64,000 nt of DNA from JADJLQ01 sp034439915 (GCA_034439915.1 JAWXBI010000132.1:1-64000), one strand, 5' to 3'. Counted from the stretch's first letter, positions 19,091-28,444 are shown. Numbers and translations are program-made. Notes: generated by a model not told the origin, from the letters alone.

Positions 19091-20155
19091 TTATAAAATC
19101 AGCATGGCATCCCCATAACTGAAAAACCGGTATTTCTTTTTTATAGCTTGCTGATAAGCTTCCATAATTAACTCCTGACCACCGAAAGCTGCGGCCATTA
19201 TCAATAAACTGGACTTTGGCAGATGGAAATTAGTCAGCATGGAATTGGCAATGCTAAAATCATATGGAGGGAAGATGAATTTATTGGTCCACCCTTCTTG
19301 CGGTTTCATCAGTCCGTGAGCCGAAACAGCCGTTTCAATAGCCCTCATGACCGTGGTTCCAACAGCACATATTTTTTTATTGTTTTCTTTTGCCCGGTTA
19401 ACCGCTTCCACGGCAGCGGCGGGTACCCTGAAATATTCAGCTTCCATCTTGTGTTTGGACAAATCTTCAACGTCGATGCTCCGGAAAGTCCCCAAACCGA
19501 CATGTAAGGTGACTTCTGCAAAGTGGGCCCCTTTTATTTCGAGGCGCTTCATTAGTTCTTTTGTAAAATGAAGTCCCGCAGTAGGTGCGGCCACGGCTCC
19601 TATTTCTTTTGCATATACCGTTTGATACCGTTCTTCGTCAATGGCTTCGGCTGCACGTTTTATATATTTAGGTAGTGGGGTATGGCCCAGGATCTTGAGC
19701 TGTCCCTGGAAATCATCGTCACTTCCTTCATGGAAAAAGCGAATGGTCCTGCCGCGGCTGGTAGTATTGTCAACTACTTCCGCAACCAGGATTTCATTCC
19801 CTTTTTTATCATTAAAATAGAGTTTGTTCCCTACCCGAATTTTTCTGGCAGGATCGACCAATACATCCCAGAGTCTGGCTTCTTTATTCAGTTCCCTGAG
19901 GAGAAAAACTTCGATTTTGGCCCCGGTTTTTTCTTTTTTACCATACATTCTGGCCGGAAAAACCTTGGTATTGTTAAAAATAAACGTATCGCCGTCACCG
20001 AAAATCGCGAGAATATCTTTGAAAGCTTTATGTTCGATTTTACCTGAATCGCGATGCACTACCATCAATTTACTGCCGTCCCTTTCTTTAGTAGGGTATT
20101 GGGCGATGGCATCTTTGGGTAATACGAAGTTAAATTGGGAAAGTTTTGTGCGCAT
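19091..20155 (-). CDS. queA: S-adenosylmethionine:tRNA ribosyltransferase-isomerase
   Basis: A 354-residue enzyme that adds the ribosyl moiety of SAM to preQ1-modified tRNA in queuosine synthesis. Characteristic segments are the N-terminal FNFVLPKDAIAQYP, NNTKVFPARMYG, GAVAAPTAGLHFT, FAEVTLHVGLGTFRSI and LTNFHLPKSSLLIMAAAFGG. It is preceded by an excellent Bacteroidota promoter and converges with the deaminase gene 15 bases away. Length is typical. Confidence 0.96.
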   Translation of the reverse strand: MRTKLSQFNFVLPKDAIAQYPTKERDGSKLMVVHRDSGKIEHKAFKDILAIFGDGDTFIFNNTKVFPARMYGKKEKTGAKIEVFLLRELNKEARLWDVLVDPARKIRVGNKLYFNDKKGNEILVAEVVDNTTSRGRTIRFFHEGSDDDFQGQLKILGHTPLPKYIKRAAEAIDEERYQTVYAKEIGAVAAPTAGLHFTKELMKRLEIKGAHFAEVTLHVGLGTFRSIDVEDLSKHKMEAEYFRVPAAAVEAVNRAKENNKKICAVGTTVMRAIETAVSAHGLMKPQEGWTNKFIFPPYDFSIANSMLTNFHLPKSSLLIMAAAFGGQELIMEAYQQAIKKKYRFFSYGDAMLIL

Positions 20156-20183
20156 ATAATCTTTTTTTACGGAAAAAGAGGTG

Positions 20184-20215
20184 CAAATTTACATTTATTT
20201 ACCTTGATAATCAAA
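20184..20215 (-). promoter_or_regulatory. Bacteroidota-type promoter of queA
   Basis: Reading leftward, TTTG (20215-20212), exactly 20 bases, then TAAATTTG (20191-20184). This matches the TTTG-N19-21-TAnnTTTG consensus of the Bacteroidota primary sigma factor. Transcription would begin near 20177, about 22 bases before the queA ATG. Confidence 0.8.
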
Positions 20216-20422
20216 CATTGAATTATAAATCTTTAAAAAGATAAATAAACTCGAATTGAAATCTCCCGGACTTGGCAGGCCCAAACATTGCCACTTCTAA
20301 GTCCAAATCGTCCTGAATTGCCATTTTTAAAGGAAAAATCCGAATGTTGATCGAAAGTATGGTCAACGCAATGTATTACGGGTTAATTTAGAGCCAGGAA
20401 ATTATCGTTCAATCTCAAGCCC

Positions 20423-21670
20423 ATGTTTTTTCGTCTTTTTTACGAAGGTATGCTTCAATCTATTGGCCAGCTAGCTGCTAATAAATTGCGTACTTTTTTA
20501 TCCCTGTTGGGTATTACCATAGGGATTTTCTGCATCATTGCCGTATTGTCTGCCGTGGACTCCCTGGAGGACAATATCAAAGGCAGTTTTGAAAAACTGG
20601 GGAATGATGTGCTCTATATCACCAAAATGCCCTGGAATGAAGACCCGGATGAAAATTATTTTAAATACCTCCGGCGTCCTAATGCAACATACAAGGAATT
20701 GGAGGCCGTAAAAACCAAGGTCAAAAATGCTTCTTTAGTAGCTCTGCAGGTATTTATCGGGGGTAGTAATTTAAAGTACAAAACCAACAGTATCAGCGGA
20801 GCATTTGTTCTGGCAGTAAGTTACGATTACAATGACATGTATAAAATAGAATATGATCACGGTCGTTTCCTTACCCCTTATGAATATGAGAGCGGAGCGG
20901 ACAAAGTGATTATAGGAGCAGAAATAGCCGAAGCCTTGTTTAACAGCCTGGACCCTATCGGGAAAACGATAAAGATGAAAGATAGGAGTATGGAAGTCGT
21001 CGGGGTAATTAAAAAATCGGGAAAAGACCTGATTAACCCGGCTGATTTTGACCGCGGCGTCATAGTAGGTTTTAATACGGCAAAAAAACTGGTCAATGTC
21101 AGAAACAACCGCCTATGGGGTACCAACCTTATGGTCAAAGCTGCCGACGGGGCTGACCTGGAAGATCTGAAAGCAGAAGTGACGTCTGTCATGAAGGCAG
21201 AACGGAGGTTAAAACCCTACGAGCAGCCTAGTTTTTCAATCAATGAAATGTCTATTTTGACCAATATCCTGGACCAATTTTTTGGGGTCCTCAACCTGGT
21301 TGGAATAGTCATAGGGTTTTTTGCTATCCTGGTAGGGATGTTCAGTGTCGCCAATATCATGTTTGTCAGTGTCAAGGAAAGGACCAGTATTATAGGTATC
21401 AAAAAAGCGCTGGGTGCTCGCCAGTATTTTATCCTTCTGGAGTTCCTCATTGAAGCGGTGATCCTTTGCGTATTGGGAGGATTGATCGGCCTGGGCATTG
21501 TCTTCCTGACCATGAAATTATTATCCTCCGTATTTGGATATAATATGTACCTGTCGTTTCAAAACATAGCCATCGGGGTGAGCTTGTCGGTGTTTATCGG
21601 GATATTGTCCGGGTTGATTCCTGCACTCCAGGCAGCAAGGATGGATCCGGTAGAGGCTATCCGAAAATAA
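20423..21670 (+). CDS. ABC transporter permease, MacB/FtsX family
   Basis: A 415-residue membrane protein. The N-terminal transmembrane helix (TFLSLLGITIGIFCIIAVLSAV) is followed by a large periplasmic MacB-PCD domain (about 45-275), then an FtsX domain with three C-terminal helices and the conserved VKERTSIIGIKKALGAR loop, ending ARMDPVEAIRK. Such permeases work with a separate ATPase in macrolide/lipoprotein-type export or mechanotransmission. No ATPase gene is adjacent, so the partner is encoded elsewhere. Confidence 0.9.
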   Translation: MFFRLFYEGMLQSIGQLAANKLRTFLSLLGITIGIFCIIAVLSAVDSLEDNIKGSFEKLGNDVLYITKMPWNEDPDENYFKYLRRPNATYKELEAVKTKVKNASLVALQVFIGGSNLKYKTNSISGAFVLAVSYDYNDMYKIEYDHGRFLTPYEYESGADKVIIGAEIAEALFNSLDPIGKTIKMKDRSMEVVGVIKKSGKDLINPADFDRGVIVGFNTAKKLVNVRNNRLWGTNLMVKAADGADLEDLKAEVTSVMKAERRLKPYEQPSFSINEMSILTNILDQFFGVLNLVGIVIGFFAILVGMFSVANIMFVSVKERTSIIGIKKALGARQYFILLEFLIEAVILCVLGGLIGLGIVFLTMKLLSSVFGYNMYLSFQNIAIGVSLSVFIGILSGLIPALQAARMDPVEAIRK

Positions 21671-21804
21671 TAAATATAAATGTTCAGGATTACCGAGGAG
21701 TTAAAGTCCTGGAAGTAAAATTCACTTTTTTTTGAGAAGAAATGCCTCGGGAGTATACTGTTAAGATGGATCCTCCAGCTATCACCTTAATGACAAACTA
21801 TAAA

Positions 21805-21830
21805 ACCATACAATAACCATATTGTATGGT
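21805..21830 (-). terminator. 10-bp hairpin, probable terminator of the infC-rpmI-rplT operon
   Basis: ACCATACAAT (21805-21814) and ATTGTATGGT (21821-21830) pair perfectly around a six-base loop. Read leftward it is followed by TTTTATAGTTTG. It lies about 70 bases past the rplT stop codon. A T-tract is lacking on the + strand, so it fits the leftward operon better than the ABC permease gene. Confidence 0.6.
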
Positions 21831-21898
21831 GATATAAATAGAATTAGGTTATTATACCAAAACTGGTACTACCAGTAAGAATCTTAGTCGTGGAGTTG

Positions 21899-22243
21899 CT
21901 ATTTAACCTGGGCTGCCACCGCTTTAAACGCTTCCGGGTGATTCATAGCCAAATCAGCCAATACTTTCCGGTTTAGTGTAATATTCTTAAGTGCCAGGCC
22001 ATGGATTAATTTTGAATAGGACATCCCCTCCATACGGGCAGATGCGTTGATCCTGGCAATCCACAAGGCTCTGAATGCCCTTTTTTTGGCTTTACGATCC
22101 CGGTAAGCATACTTCCATGCTCTTTCCAGGGTATGCTTGGCAGCGGTGAGGATATTTCTTCTTGCACCCCAAAAGCCTTTGGTGGCTTTGAGTAGTTTTT
22201 TTCTTCTTGCCCTGGAGGCAACATGATTGACTGAACGTGGCAT
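21899..22243 (-). CDS. rplT: 50S ribosomal protein L20
   Basis: A 114-residue basic protein starting MPRSVNHVASRARRKK and containing the family-defining YAYRDRKAKKRAFRALWIARINA. It is an early-assembling 23S rRNA-binding protein. It is last in the infC-rpmI-rplT order that is conserved across bacteria. L20 is a translational autorepressor in other bacteria; I did not identify its operator here. Confidence 0.97.
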   Translation of the reverse strand: MPRSVNHVASRARRKKLLKATKGFWGARRNILTAAKHTLERAWKYAYRDRKAKKRAFRALWIARINASARMEGMSYSKLIHGLALKNITLNRKVLADLAMNHPEAFKAVAAQVK

Positions 22244-22321
22244 ATTGAATTGTTTTTCGGCTTTCCAGGGATCGTGTTAAGGATACTTTGCACCTGCAGG
22301 CCGGGTTATAAATTTTCGATC

Positions 22322-22519
22322 TTACCGGAGGGCCAGTAGACGCATCACTCTTTTTTTATCTGCATCACTTACCAGCGCCATGCCCCTGTTGGATAATTTG
22401 GCTTTTTTGGATTTTTGTCTCAGCCGATGGGATTTGTTCGCCTGAAACCGCTTTATCTTACCCGTTCCAGTGACGCGAAAGCGCTTTTTGGCACTGGAAT
22501 TTGTTTTCATTTTTGGCAT
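22322..22519 (-). CDS. rpmI: 50S ribosomal protein L35
   Basis: A 65-residue, strongly basic protein with the L35 signature MPKMKTNSSAKKRFRVTGTG and KSHRLRQKSKKAK. It lies between infC and rplT, with 77-78 bases on either side. Confidence 0.97.
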   Translation of the reverse strand: MPKMKTNSSAKKRFRVTGTGKIKRFQANKSHRLRQKSKKAKLSNRGMALVSDADKKRVMRLLALR

Positions 22520-22596
22520 ACTGCTTATTTAAAAAGTGCGGCAAAGATAGCTTTTTAAGCTTATCCTGCCAAAAATTATTTTGAAATGAATGGGGG

Positions 22597-23208
22597 TTAT
22601 TTTTTTACCGAGCCTTTCCGGGGGGCGAGGAGGATAAACATTTTTTTCCCTTCCAATTTTGGCAGGGCTTCTGTAGAAGCAATGTCTTCCAGTTCTTTAA
22701 TAAATTTTAGTAACAATAACTCGCCCCGGTCTTTAAAAACCACACTCCGGCCTTTAAAAAACACATAAGCCCTGACTTTGGACCCTTCCTGGATGAAGTT
22801 ACGGGCATGTTTGAGCTTAAATTCAAAATCATGATCGTCGGTATTGGGCCCAAACCGGATTTCTTTGACCTCAGCTTTGATTGCCTTCGCCTTGAGTTCT
22901 TTTTCCTTTTTTTCTTTTTGAGACAGATATTTGTTGACGTCTATAATCCGGCATACTGGAGGGTCTGCATTGGGTGAAATTTCCACCAGGTCGAGGTTTA
23001 ATTGTTCAGCCCATCGCAATGCTTGCCGGGTTGGATATACCCCTGGTTGAAGCGGGGGCTCGTTATCTATGATTAATTCGTTTAGATTTTCACCGACTAA
23101 CCGGATCTCAGGGACCCTGATTTCCGCATTTATTTTGAATCCATAATCTTTTTTAATCGGTGCCCTGTTAAAAGGCATACGGGGTCTAAAGGTGGGTTTT
23201 TGCTGCAA
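22597..23208 (-). CDS. infC: Translation initiation factor IF-3
   Basis: IF-3 binds the 30S subunit and proofreads start-codon selection. The N-domain (INAEIRVPEIRLVGENL) and the C-domain (KEIRFGPNTDDHDFEFKLKHARNFIQEGSKVRAYVFFKGR) are intact. No ATG precedes the conserved start region: the reading frame opens with TTG at 23208 (an ATC lies two codons further up), and the first in-frame ATG is at 23178 (MPFNRAPIKK). In E. coli infC uses AUU for autoregulation, so a non-AUG start is plausible here, but the ATG cannot be excluded. No thrS gene precedes it. Confidence 0.93.
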   Translation of the reverse strand: MQQKPTFRPRMPFNRAPIKKDYGFKINAEIRVPEIRLVGENLNELIIDNEPPLQPGVYPTRQALRWAEQLNLDLVEISPNADPPVCRIIDVNKYLSQKEKKEKELKAKAIKAEVKEIRFGPNTDDHDFEFKLKHARNFIQEGSKVRAYVFFKGRSVVFKDRGELLLLKFIKELEDIASTEALPKLEGKKMFILLAPRKGSVKK

Positions 23209-23358
23209 GTTGATTTTTTTTAATGAATTTAATTTTTTGATTAATTATTAAATGATTAGTCCTGGGCAGGGAAATTTATCCGAGCAATAGCTCCTGATGA
23301 TCCCAGCACTGGAAATCTTTTCACAAAGTTAAAAATATTTTCATCAGGAACAGACAAT

Positions 23359-25890
23359 CTAATGAGCGGCCTCTTTGAACAGCATAATTTTTAGACCTGT
23401 TTTTTCCTCGTTCAATACAGCCTCGAGTACAGACCCCTCTTCCGGGCCTTCGTTAAGTATAAATTCAGCTAGTGGGTCTTCTATGTATTTCTGGATTGCC
23501 CGGTTTAGAGGACGTGCTCCAAATTGAGGATCATATCCTTTTTCGGCTACAAATTTTTTGGCTTCTTCACTTAGTTTCAATTCATAATTGAGATTACCCA
23601 GCCTTTTTGCGAGCCCGTTTAATGAAAGATCGATGATTTGGAATATCTGATCCTCCGATAAGCTGTTAAAAATAATGACATCATCGATCCGGTTGAGAAA
23701 TTCCGGGGAAAAGGTCTTTTTTAAGGCACCTTGAATTACCGATTTGGTATTGTCTTCGGAAGCTTCCTGCCGGGCTTTGGTAGCAAAGCCAACTCCCTGA
23801 CCGAAGTCCTTTAATTGACGTACACCAATATTGGAAGTCATGATGATCATGGTATTTTTGAAATCTATCTTACGACCCAATCCATCGGTGAGCAAACCAT
23901 CATCCAATACCTGAAGCAAAATATTATAAATATCGGGATGTGCTTTTTCAATTTCATCCAGCAGGATCACGGAGTACGGTTTACGCCTAACTTTTTCAGT
24001 TAGCTGTCCGCCTTCTTCGTAACCCACATATCCCGGAGGTGCCCCGATCAGTCGGCTTACTGAGAATTTCTCCATGTATTCACTCATATCGATCCGTATC
24101 AGGGACTCGTCATTGTCAAACAGGTACCGGGCCAATGCTTTAGCCAATTCCGTTTTTCCGACCCCTGTAGGACCCAGGAATATAAAAGTGCCAATAGGCT
24201 TTTTAGGATCTTTTAGACCTACCCGATTTCGTTGAATAGCTTTGGTTATCTTCTCAATTGCCTCATCTTGCCCGATGATTACTTTTTTCATATCATCAGT
24301 CATATTGACCAGACGTTTGCTTTCACTTTGGGCGACCCGTTTGACAGGTATACCCGTCATCATAGCGATTATTTCGGCGATATCGTCCGTATCCACCGGG
24401 TATTTTTTGACTTTGGCTTCTTCTTCCCATTGTTCTTTGGCAGTTTCCAGTTTAGCCTGCAATTTAGATTCGGTATCCCGGTATTCGGCTGCTTTCTCGT
24501 ATTGTTGATTTTTTACTGCGCTGTTTTTTAATTCCTTGATCGACTCGATTTTTTGTTCGATTTCTTCAATATGTTTGGGTACATGGATGTTTTTGAGGTG
24601 GACACGGGCACCCACTTCATCCAACACGTCGATGGCTTTATCCGGTAAAAAACGATCGGTGATATACCGGTCGCTCAGTTTTACACAAGCCTTAACGGCA
24701 TCATCCGAATAGTTGACATTGTGAAAATCTTCGTATTTGGATTTGATATTATGGAGTATGGCAATGGCTTCGTCCGCACTGGGTGGGTCCACCAATACTT
24801 TTTGAAAACGTCGGTCTAAAGCTCCGTCTTTTTCGATATATTGACGGTATTCATCGAGGGTAGAAGCCCCGATGCATTGTAATTCACCTCTGGCGAGTGC
24901 AGGTTTGAAAATATTGGATGCATCCAGGGAGCCTGTAGCCCCTCCTGCTCCAACAATAGTGTGGATTTCATCTATGAAGAGGATTACGTCCCTTGATTTT
25001 TCCAATTCGTTCATGATCGCTTTCATCCGCTCTTCAAACTGTCCACGATATTTTGTACCGGCCACCAGGGCTGCCAGGTCGAGCATCACAATTCTTTTAT
25101 TGTATAGGGTGCGGCTAACTTTCTTTTGAATAATCCGCAGTGCCAATCCCTCCACAATTGCCGTCTTTCCAACACCTGGTTCACCAATCAGAATCGGGTT
25201 GTTTTTTTTGCGACGGCTAAGGATTTGAGATACCCGTTCAATTTCATTTTCCCTTCCGACGATTGGATCCAGTTTGTCTTCCTCGGCGAGTCGGGTGATA
25301 TCCCTGCCAAAATTGTCCAGCACCGGGGTGCGTGACTTGGTACTGCCTTTTCGTGGAAACTTGGCCGAACCTTCTTCTTCAAAATTGGATTCAGATTCAC
25401 TCTGAGCCTGGGCAAAATAATCACTGTTGGCCAGGTCCTGTTCCTGAATAACGTATTGTAGTTCGGAGCGGAAAGTTTCATAGTCGACGTCAAGCTCACC
25501 CAAAATACGGGTGGCTTCGCTGTCTTTATGTTTTAATATGGACAGCATAAGGTGTTCCGGGGCAACGGTGTCCTGTTTCATTTCCTTTGCTTCCAGGTGA
25601 CTTAAACGATATATCCTTTCTGCATGTTTGCTCAAGGGCAAATCTTCCCTGACTGCTGAGGCAGGTGGGTTATTGGCCAGTTCTTTTTGCAGCACTTTTT
25701 CTAATTTATATTTTAATTCAGTACAATCGACTTCGAGACTTTCCAGCACTTTTACGACCAGATTATCTTTGTCTTTGAGCAGACCGAGCAGAAAATGTTC
25801 AGTCCCGACAAAATCATGTCTTAATCGATTGGCTTCTTCACGGCTTTTGCGAATAACATCTTGAAATTGAGGTGATCTTTTATTACTCAT
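23359..25890 (-). CDS. clpC: ATP-dependent Clp protease ATP-binding subunit ClpC
   Basis: An 843-residue AAA+ unfoldase. The N-terminal double Clp-N domain (residues 1-150) is followed by AAA module 1 (GEPGVGKTA, LDLAALVAGTKYRGQFEER), a UVR-like coiled segment near 430-460 (AVKNQQYEKAAEYRD) that marks ClpC rather than ClpA or ClpB, and AAA module 2 (GPTGVGKTELAKALA, RIDMSEYMEK, APPGYVGYEEGGQLTE). It feeds substrates to ClpP. It follows 150 bases upstream of infC and probably has its own promoter. Confidence 0.97.
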   Translation of the reverse strand: MSNKRSPQFQDVIRKSREEANRLRHDFVGTEHFLLGLLKDKDNLVVKVLESLEVDCTELKYKLEKVLQKELANNPPASAVREDLPLSKHAERIYRLSHLEAKEMKQDTVAPEHLMLSILKHKDSEATRILGELDVDYETFRSELQYVIQEQDLANSDYFAQAQSESESNFEEEGSAKFPRKGSTKSRTPVLDNFGRDITRLAEEDKLDPIVGRENEIERVSQILSRRKKNNPILIGEPGVGKTAIVEGLALRIIQKKVSRTLYNKRIVMLDLAALVAGTKYRGQFEERMKAIMNELEKSRDVILFIDEIHTIVGAGGATGSLDASNIFKPALARGELQCIGASTLDEYRQYIEKDGALDRRFQKVLVDPPSADEAIAILHNIKSKYEDFHNVNYSDDAVKACVKLSDRYITDRFLPDKAIDVLDEVGARVHLKNIHVPKHIEEIEQKIESIKELKNSAVKNQQYEKAAEYRDTESKLQAKLETAKEQWEEEAKVKKYPVDTDDIAEIIAMMTGIPVKRVAQSESKRLVNMTDDMKKVIIGQDEAIEKITKAIQRNRVGLKDPKKPIGTFIFLGPTGVGKTELAKALARYLFDNDESLIRIDMSEYMEKFSVSRLIGAPPGYVGYEEGGQLTEKVRRKPYSVILLDEIEKAHPDIYNILLQVLDDGLLTDGLGRKIDFKNTMIIMTSNIGVRQLKDFGQGVGFATKARQEASEDNTKSVIQGALKKTFSPEFLNRIDDVIIFNSLSEDQIFQIIDLSLNGLAKRLGNLNYELKLSEEAKKFVAEKGYDPQFGARPLNRAIQKYIEDPLAEFILNEGPEEGSVLEAVLNEEKTGLKIMLFKEAAH

Positions 25891-26141
25891 CGGTAAATTT
25901 TAATGGTCAAACAAGTATACGGTTTTCAACACAGATCCGCAAATCAAATTGTGGAGAGTGTATCAACTTAAATAGGAAACAAATAATTAGAAAAATCTTT
26001 CATTTTTCCGAAAATATTAAATTAACTCTAACATTCTACATACTTTCCTTTCCCATTCCTAAAAAATACTATCAAAATTGAGCCCAATCCCGATTTGTAG
26101 CCAAAAAAATCTAATTTTGCGGTTTAAAATGACGAAATGAC

Positions 26142-26525
26142 ATGAAATACTCAATAGATAAAGAAGACCGTTATGCCATTTTAAAGTTAAATGAAGAAAA
26201 TTTGAATTCACTGATTGCCCCTGATTTAAAATCTGAATTTATTTTTTTAAGAAATGAAGGGGTCAGAAACCTCATTCTGGACCTTGGTCAGGTAAAATAT
26301 GTAGATTCATCCGGCTTGTCTTCTATATTGACAGCCAATAGATTATGGAAAGATTTTGGTTCTTTTATAGTCACAGGCATACATCATGCCCCGGTTCAAA
26401 AACTGATTGAAATCTCCAGGTTGGAAACCATACTCAACCTGGTGCCCAGCGTCCAGGAATCGATAGAATTTGCAATGATGGAGGATCTTCAAAAGGAATT
26501 GGAAGAGGGGAGTGAAGAACAGTAA
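26142..26525 (+). CDS. STAS-domain protein (anti-sigma-factor antagonist-like)
   Basis: A 127-residue single STAS domain, with the central VKYVDSSGLSSIL loop whose serine is the phosphorylation site in SpoIIAA-like antagonists. An acidic tail (DLQKELEEGSEEQ) follows. It probably acts in a partner-switch pathway with a serine kinase, but no kinase or sigma factor gene is adjacent. It lies 15 bases before the RNase Z gene; STAS protein next to RNase Z is an arrangement I recall from other Bacteroidota. Confidence 0.88.
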   Translation: MKYSIDKEDRYAILKLNEENLNSLIAPDLKSEFIFLRNEGVRNLILDLGQVKYVDSSGLSSILTANRLWKDFGSFIVTGIHHAPVQKLIEISRLETILNLVPSVQESIEFAMMEDLQKELEEGSEEQ

Positions 26526-26540
26526 GTACTTAAGACAGTC

Positions 26541-27455
26541 ATGTCAAAATTTGAAGTACTGATTCTTGGCAGCAGCTCTGCCCTCCCGGCATATGGCCGT
26601 CATCCGGCATCCCAATTACTCAATATCCACGAAAATCATCTTTTGATTGATTGTGGAGAAGGGGCCCAGTCCAGGTTGGTTTACTATGGACAAAAGCTGC
26701 ACCGGATCCGTCATATCTTTATATCCCATTTGCATGGTGACCATTATTTTGGCCTTCCAGGTATTTTAACATCTTTAAATTTATTGGGTAGAAAAGACCC
26801 TTTGGATATCTATTGCCCTCCTGGATTACAGGACCTGATCCTCGAAATGGTCAGATTGGGACAGGGAGAAATGCGATACACCATTCAATGGCATATATTG
26901 AACCACTCTGGGAAAAAACGAATACTGGATACTTCGGGTTTTGAAGTATTTGCTTTTCCTTTAAAACACAGGATCACCACCTATGGTTTTCTGTTTGCTG
27001 AGAAAATCAGATTAAGAAATATGAAAGTAGAAATGCTGCCGGCTCTTGAATCCAATCCTGAACTAATCCGTTTATTAAAAACAGGCCTGGATGTCAAGGA
27101 CCCGTCAGGAAATTTATACCGGGCGGCAGATTATACGTATGAACCACCTCAACCCCGGAAGTACGCCTATATTTCAGATACCCTGTATTCCCCTGATATT
27201 ATACCGTATCTCCAGGGAGTTGACCTATTGTATCATGAAAGCACCTACATGACCAACCATAGTGAAAAAGCTGCAGAAAATTTCCATAGTACTGCATTTC
27301 AAGCCGCTCAGATCGCCACCCATGCAAAGGCAAAAAAACTAATAATTGGCCATTTCTCTTCCCGGTATAAAACATTGGAAGAATTATTAAAAGAGGCGGT
27401 GGCTATATTTCCAGATTCATCACTTGCACTGGAGGGAGAAAATTTCATCATCTGA
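26541..27455 (+). CDS. rnz: Ribonuclease Z (tRNA 3' endonuclease)
   Basis: A 304-residue metallo-beta-lactamase-fold nuclease that trims tRNA 3' trailers. The zinc motif HLHGDHYFGLPG follows an N-terminal LGSSSALPAYGRHPASQ typical of RNase Z. Additional ligands appear in the AYISDTLYSP and LLYHESTYM segments, and the C-terminal GHFSSRY carries the last His. The tRNA-Lys at 28372 lacks an encoded CCA, consistent with 3' trimming followed by CCA addition. Confidence 0.94.
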   Translation: MSKFEVLILGSSSALPAYGRHPASQLLNIHENHLLIDCGEGAQSRLVYYGQKLHRIRHIFISHLHGDHYFGLPGILTSLNLLGRKDPLDIYCPPGLQDLILEMVRLGQGEMRYTIQWHILNHSGKKRILDTSGFEVFAFPLKHRITTYGFLFAEKIRLRNMKVEMLPALESNPELIRLLKTGLDVKDPSGNLYRAADYTYEPPQPRKYAYISDTLYSPDIIPYLQGVDLLYHESTYMTNHSEKAAENFHSTAFQAAQIATHAKAKKLIIGHFSSRYKTLEELLKEAVAIFPDSSLALEGENFII

Positions 27456-27860
27456 ATATTGTTTAACCCAATTTTTGCAGTCGGCAAAAATTGCTCTTCG
27501 TGCCGAACGATAGATTTTGCAGTCAACTGCAAAATTCCATCTAACGCAAAATTCCATCTCACTAGTCGTATTGGTTTGTAGATGAGGGAATAATTCATTA
27601 CTATTTATTTGCATTTGTTCTATTGATTTTGAAATATTCCACAGGCACATTAAAAAATGAGCAACTCCTGGTTAACATGGGTTCCGTGGTGTAGGCACTG
27701 TCATTTTGGTAAAAAAATACCCCTAATATCCCTGTGCCAGGCTTGTCGCAGGTGCAGCATCCGGCAAATCATGAAGTCGTAAATAGATTTTCAATACAAG
27801 CATTTTAATCGGATAAGGTACTTCCATAAACTTTATAACTTCAACTTTATATATGAAAGG

Positions 27861-28006
27861 GCGTACCTACGGCAAGCCTGGCACGCCATATATACCCATA
27901 CGTGTTTTTGCCTATAGTAAATCCCTATGGGATAGAAGGATTTATTACATTTTATAACCGAAGTTTGTAAGCCAATATTCAGAACTGGCGATGTACAGGC
28001 CTCAGT
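27861..28006 (+). repeat. Imperfect direct repeat, copy 1
   Basis: Begins GCGTACCTAC and shares with copy 2 the blocks ACGTGTTTTT, CCTATAGTAAATCCCTA, GGGATAGAA, CCAATATTCAGAACTG and AGGCCTCAGT. It contains the quasi-palindrome ATCCCTATGGGAT. Identity to copy 2 is high but interrupted by small indels. Confidence 0.75.
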
Positions 28007-28016
28007 ATGTATGACA

Positions 28017-28155
28017 GCGCCTACCTACAGCACGCCGTATTTAATCTTACGTGTTTTTACCTATAGTAAATCCCTACGGGATAGAAAGATGGAATACATT
28101 TTCTAGCCGAAGGTTGTAAACCAATATTCAGAACTGCCTATGTAAAGGCCTCAGT
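28017..28155 (+). repeat. Imperfect direct repeat, copy 2
   Basis: Second copy of the repeat, starting ten bases after copy 1 ends, with the corresponding palindrome ATCCCTACGGGAT. The orientation is the same as copy 1. Neither copy encodes an open frame through the repeat, so they are non-coding units. Confidence 0.75.
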
Positions 28156-28371
28156 GGCTTGAGAATTTTTTTTAGATGCTTTAGATGTGGTTACTTTGCA
28201 AGAGCTGTACCAGGAGCAATGCGTAAAGTTAGTTGGTAAACTCTACAAGTTGCTTGTAGCTGAATTCTGGGTTTAATCCAACGGATTGAAAAAACGGTGA
28301 AGACCTGTTGGGGCCATTACCAATCTTATTGTCAATCAAACGTATAAAGGATAAGAAAGATGTAAAAGAAG

Positions 28372-28444
28372 TGACTCCGCTGGGACTTGAACCCAGGGCC
28401 CATACATTAAAAGTGTATTGCTCTACCAGCTGAGCTACGGAGTC
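28372..28444 (-). tRNA. tRNA-Lys (anticodon TTT)
   Basis: A complete 73-base cloverleaf on the minus strand. The acceptor GACTCCG pairs with CGGAGTC, the D-stem is GCTC/GAGC, the anticodon stem is ATACA/TGTAT with loop CTTTTAA (anticodon TTT), and the T-arm is CTGGG-TTCAAGT-CCCAG with discriminator A. CCA is not encoded. It lies downstream of the xylose operon on the same strand. Confidence 0.97.

Larger units (their letters stand above)
27456..28371. other. Gene-free region with repeats, 0.9 kb
   Basis: No credible protein gene lies between rnz and tRNA-Lys. The first part (27475-27565) holds two adjacent copies of GCAAAATTCCATCT (about 27529-27560) and several TTGCAGTC-type words. The middle holds a two-copy imperfect direct repeat of about 140 bases, annotated separately. 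I found no transposase remnant, tRNA or recognisable regulatory RNA. Confidence 0.6.

Noticed and set aside
27420..27650. Possible small protein gene in the gene-free region after rnz
   Set aside because: The minus-strand frame overlaps the 3' end of rnz and its composition reflects local repeats of GCAAAATTCCATCT; no supporting start or conservation is visible.
28372..28444. Genomic island inserted at the tRNA-Lys gene
   Set aside because: No integrase, no direct repeat of the tRNA 3' end and no change in gene character were found on either side.
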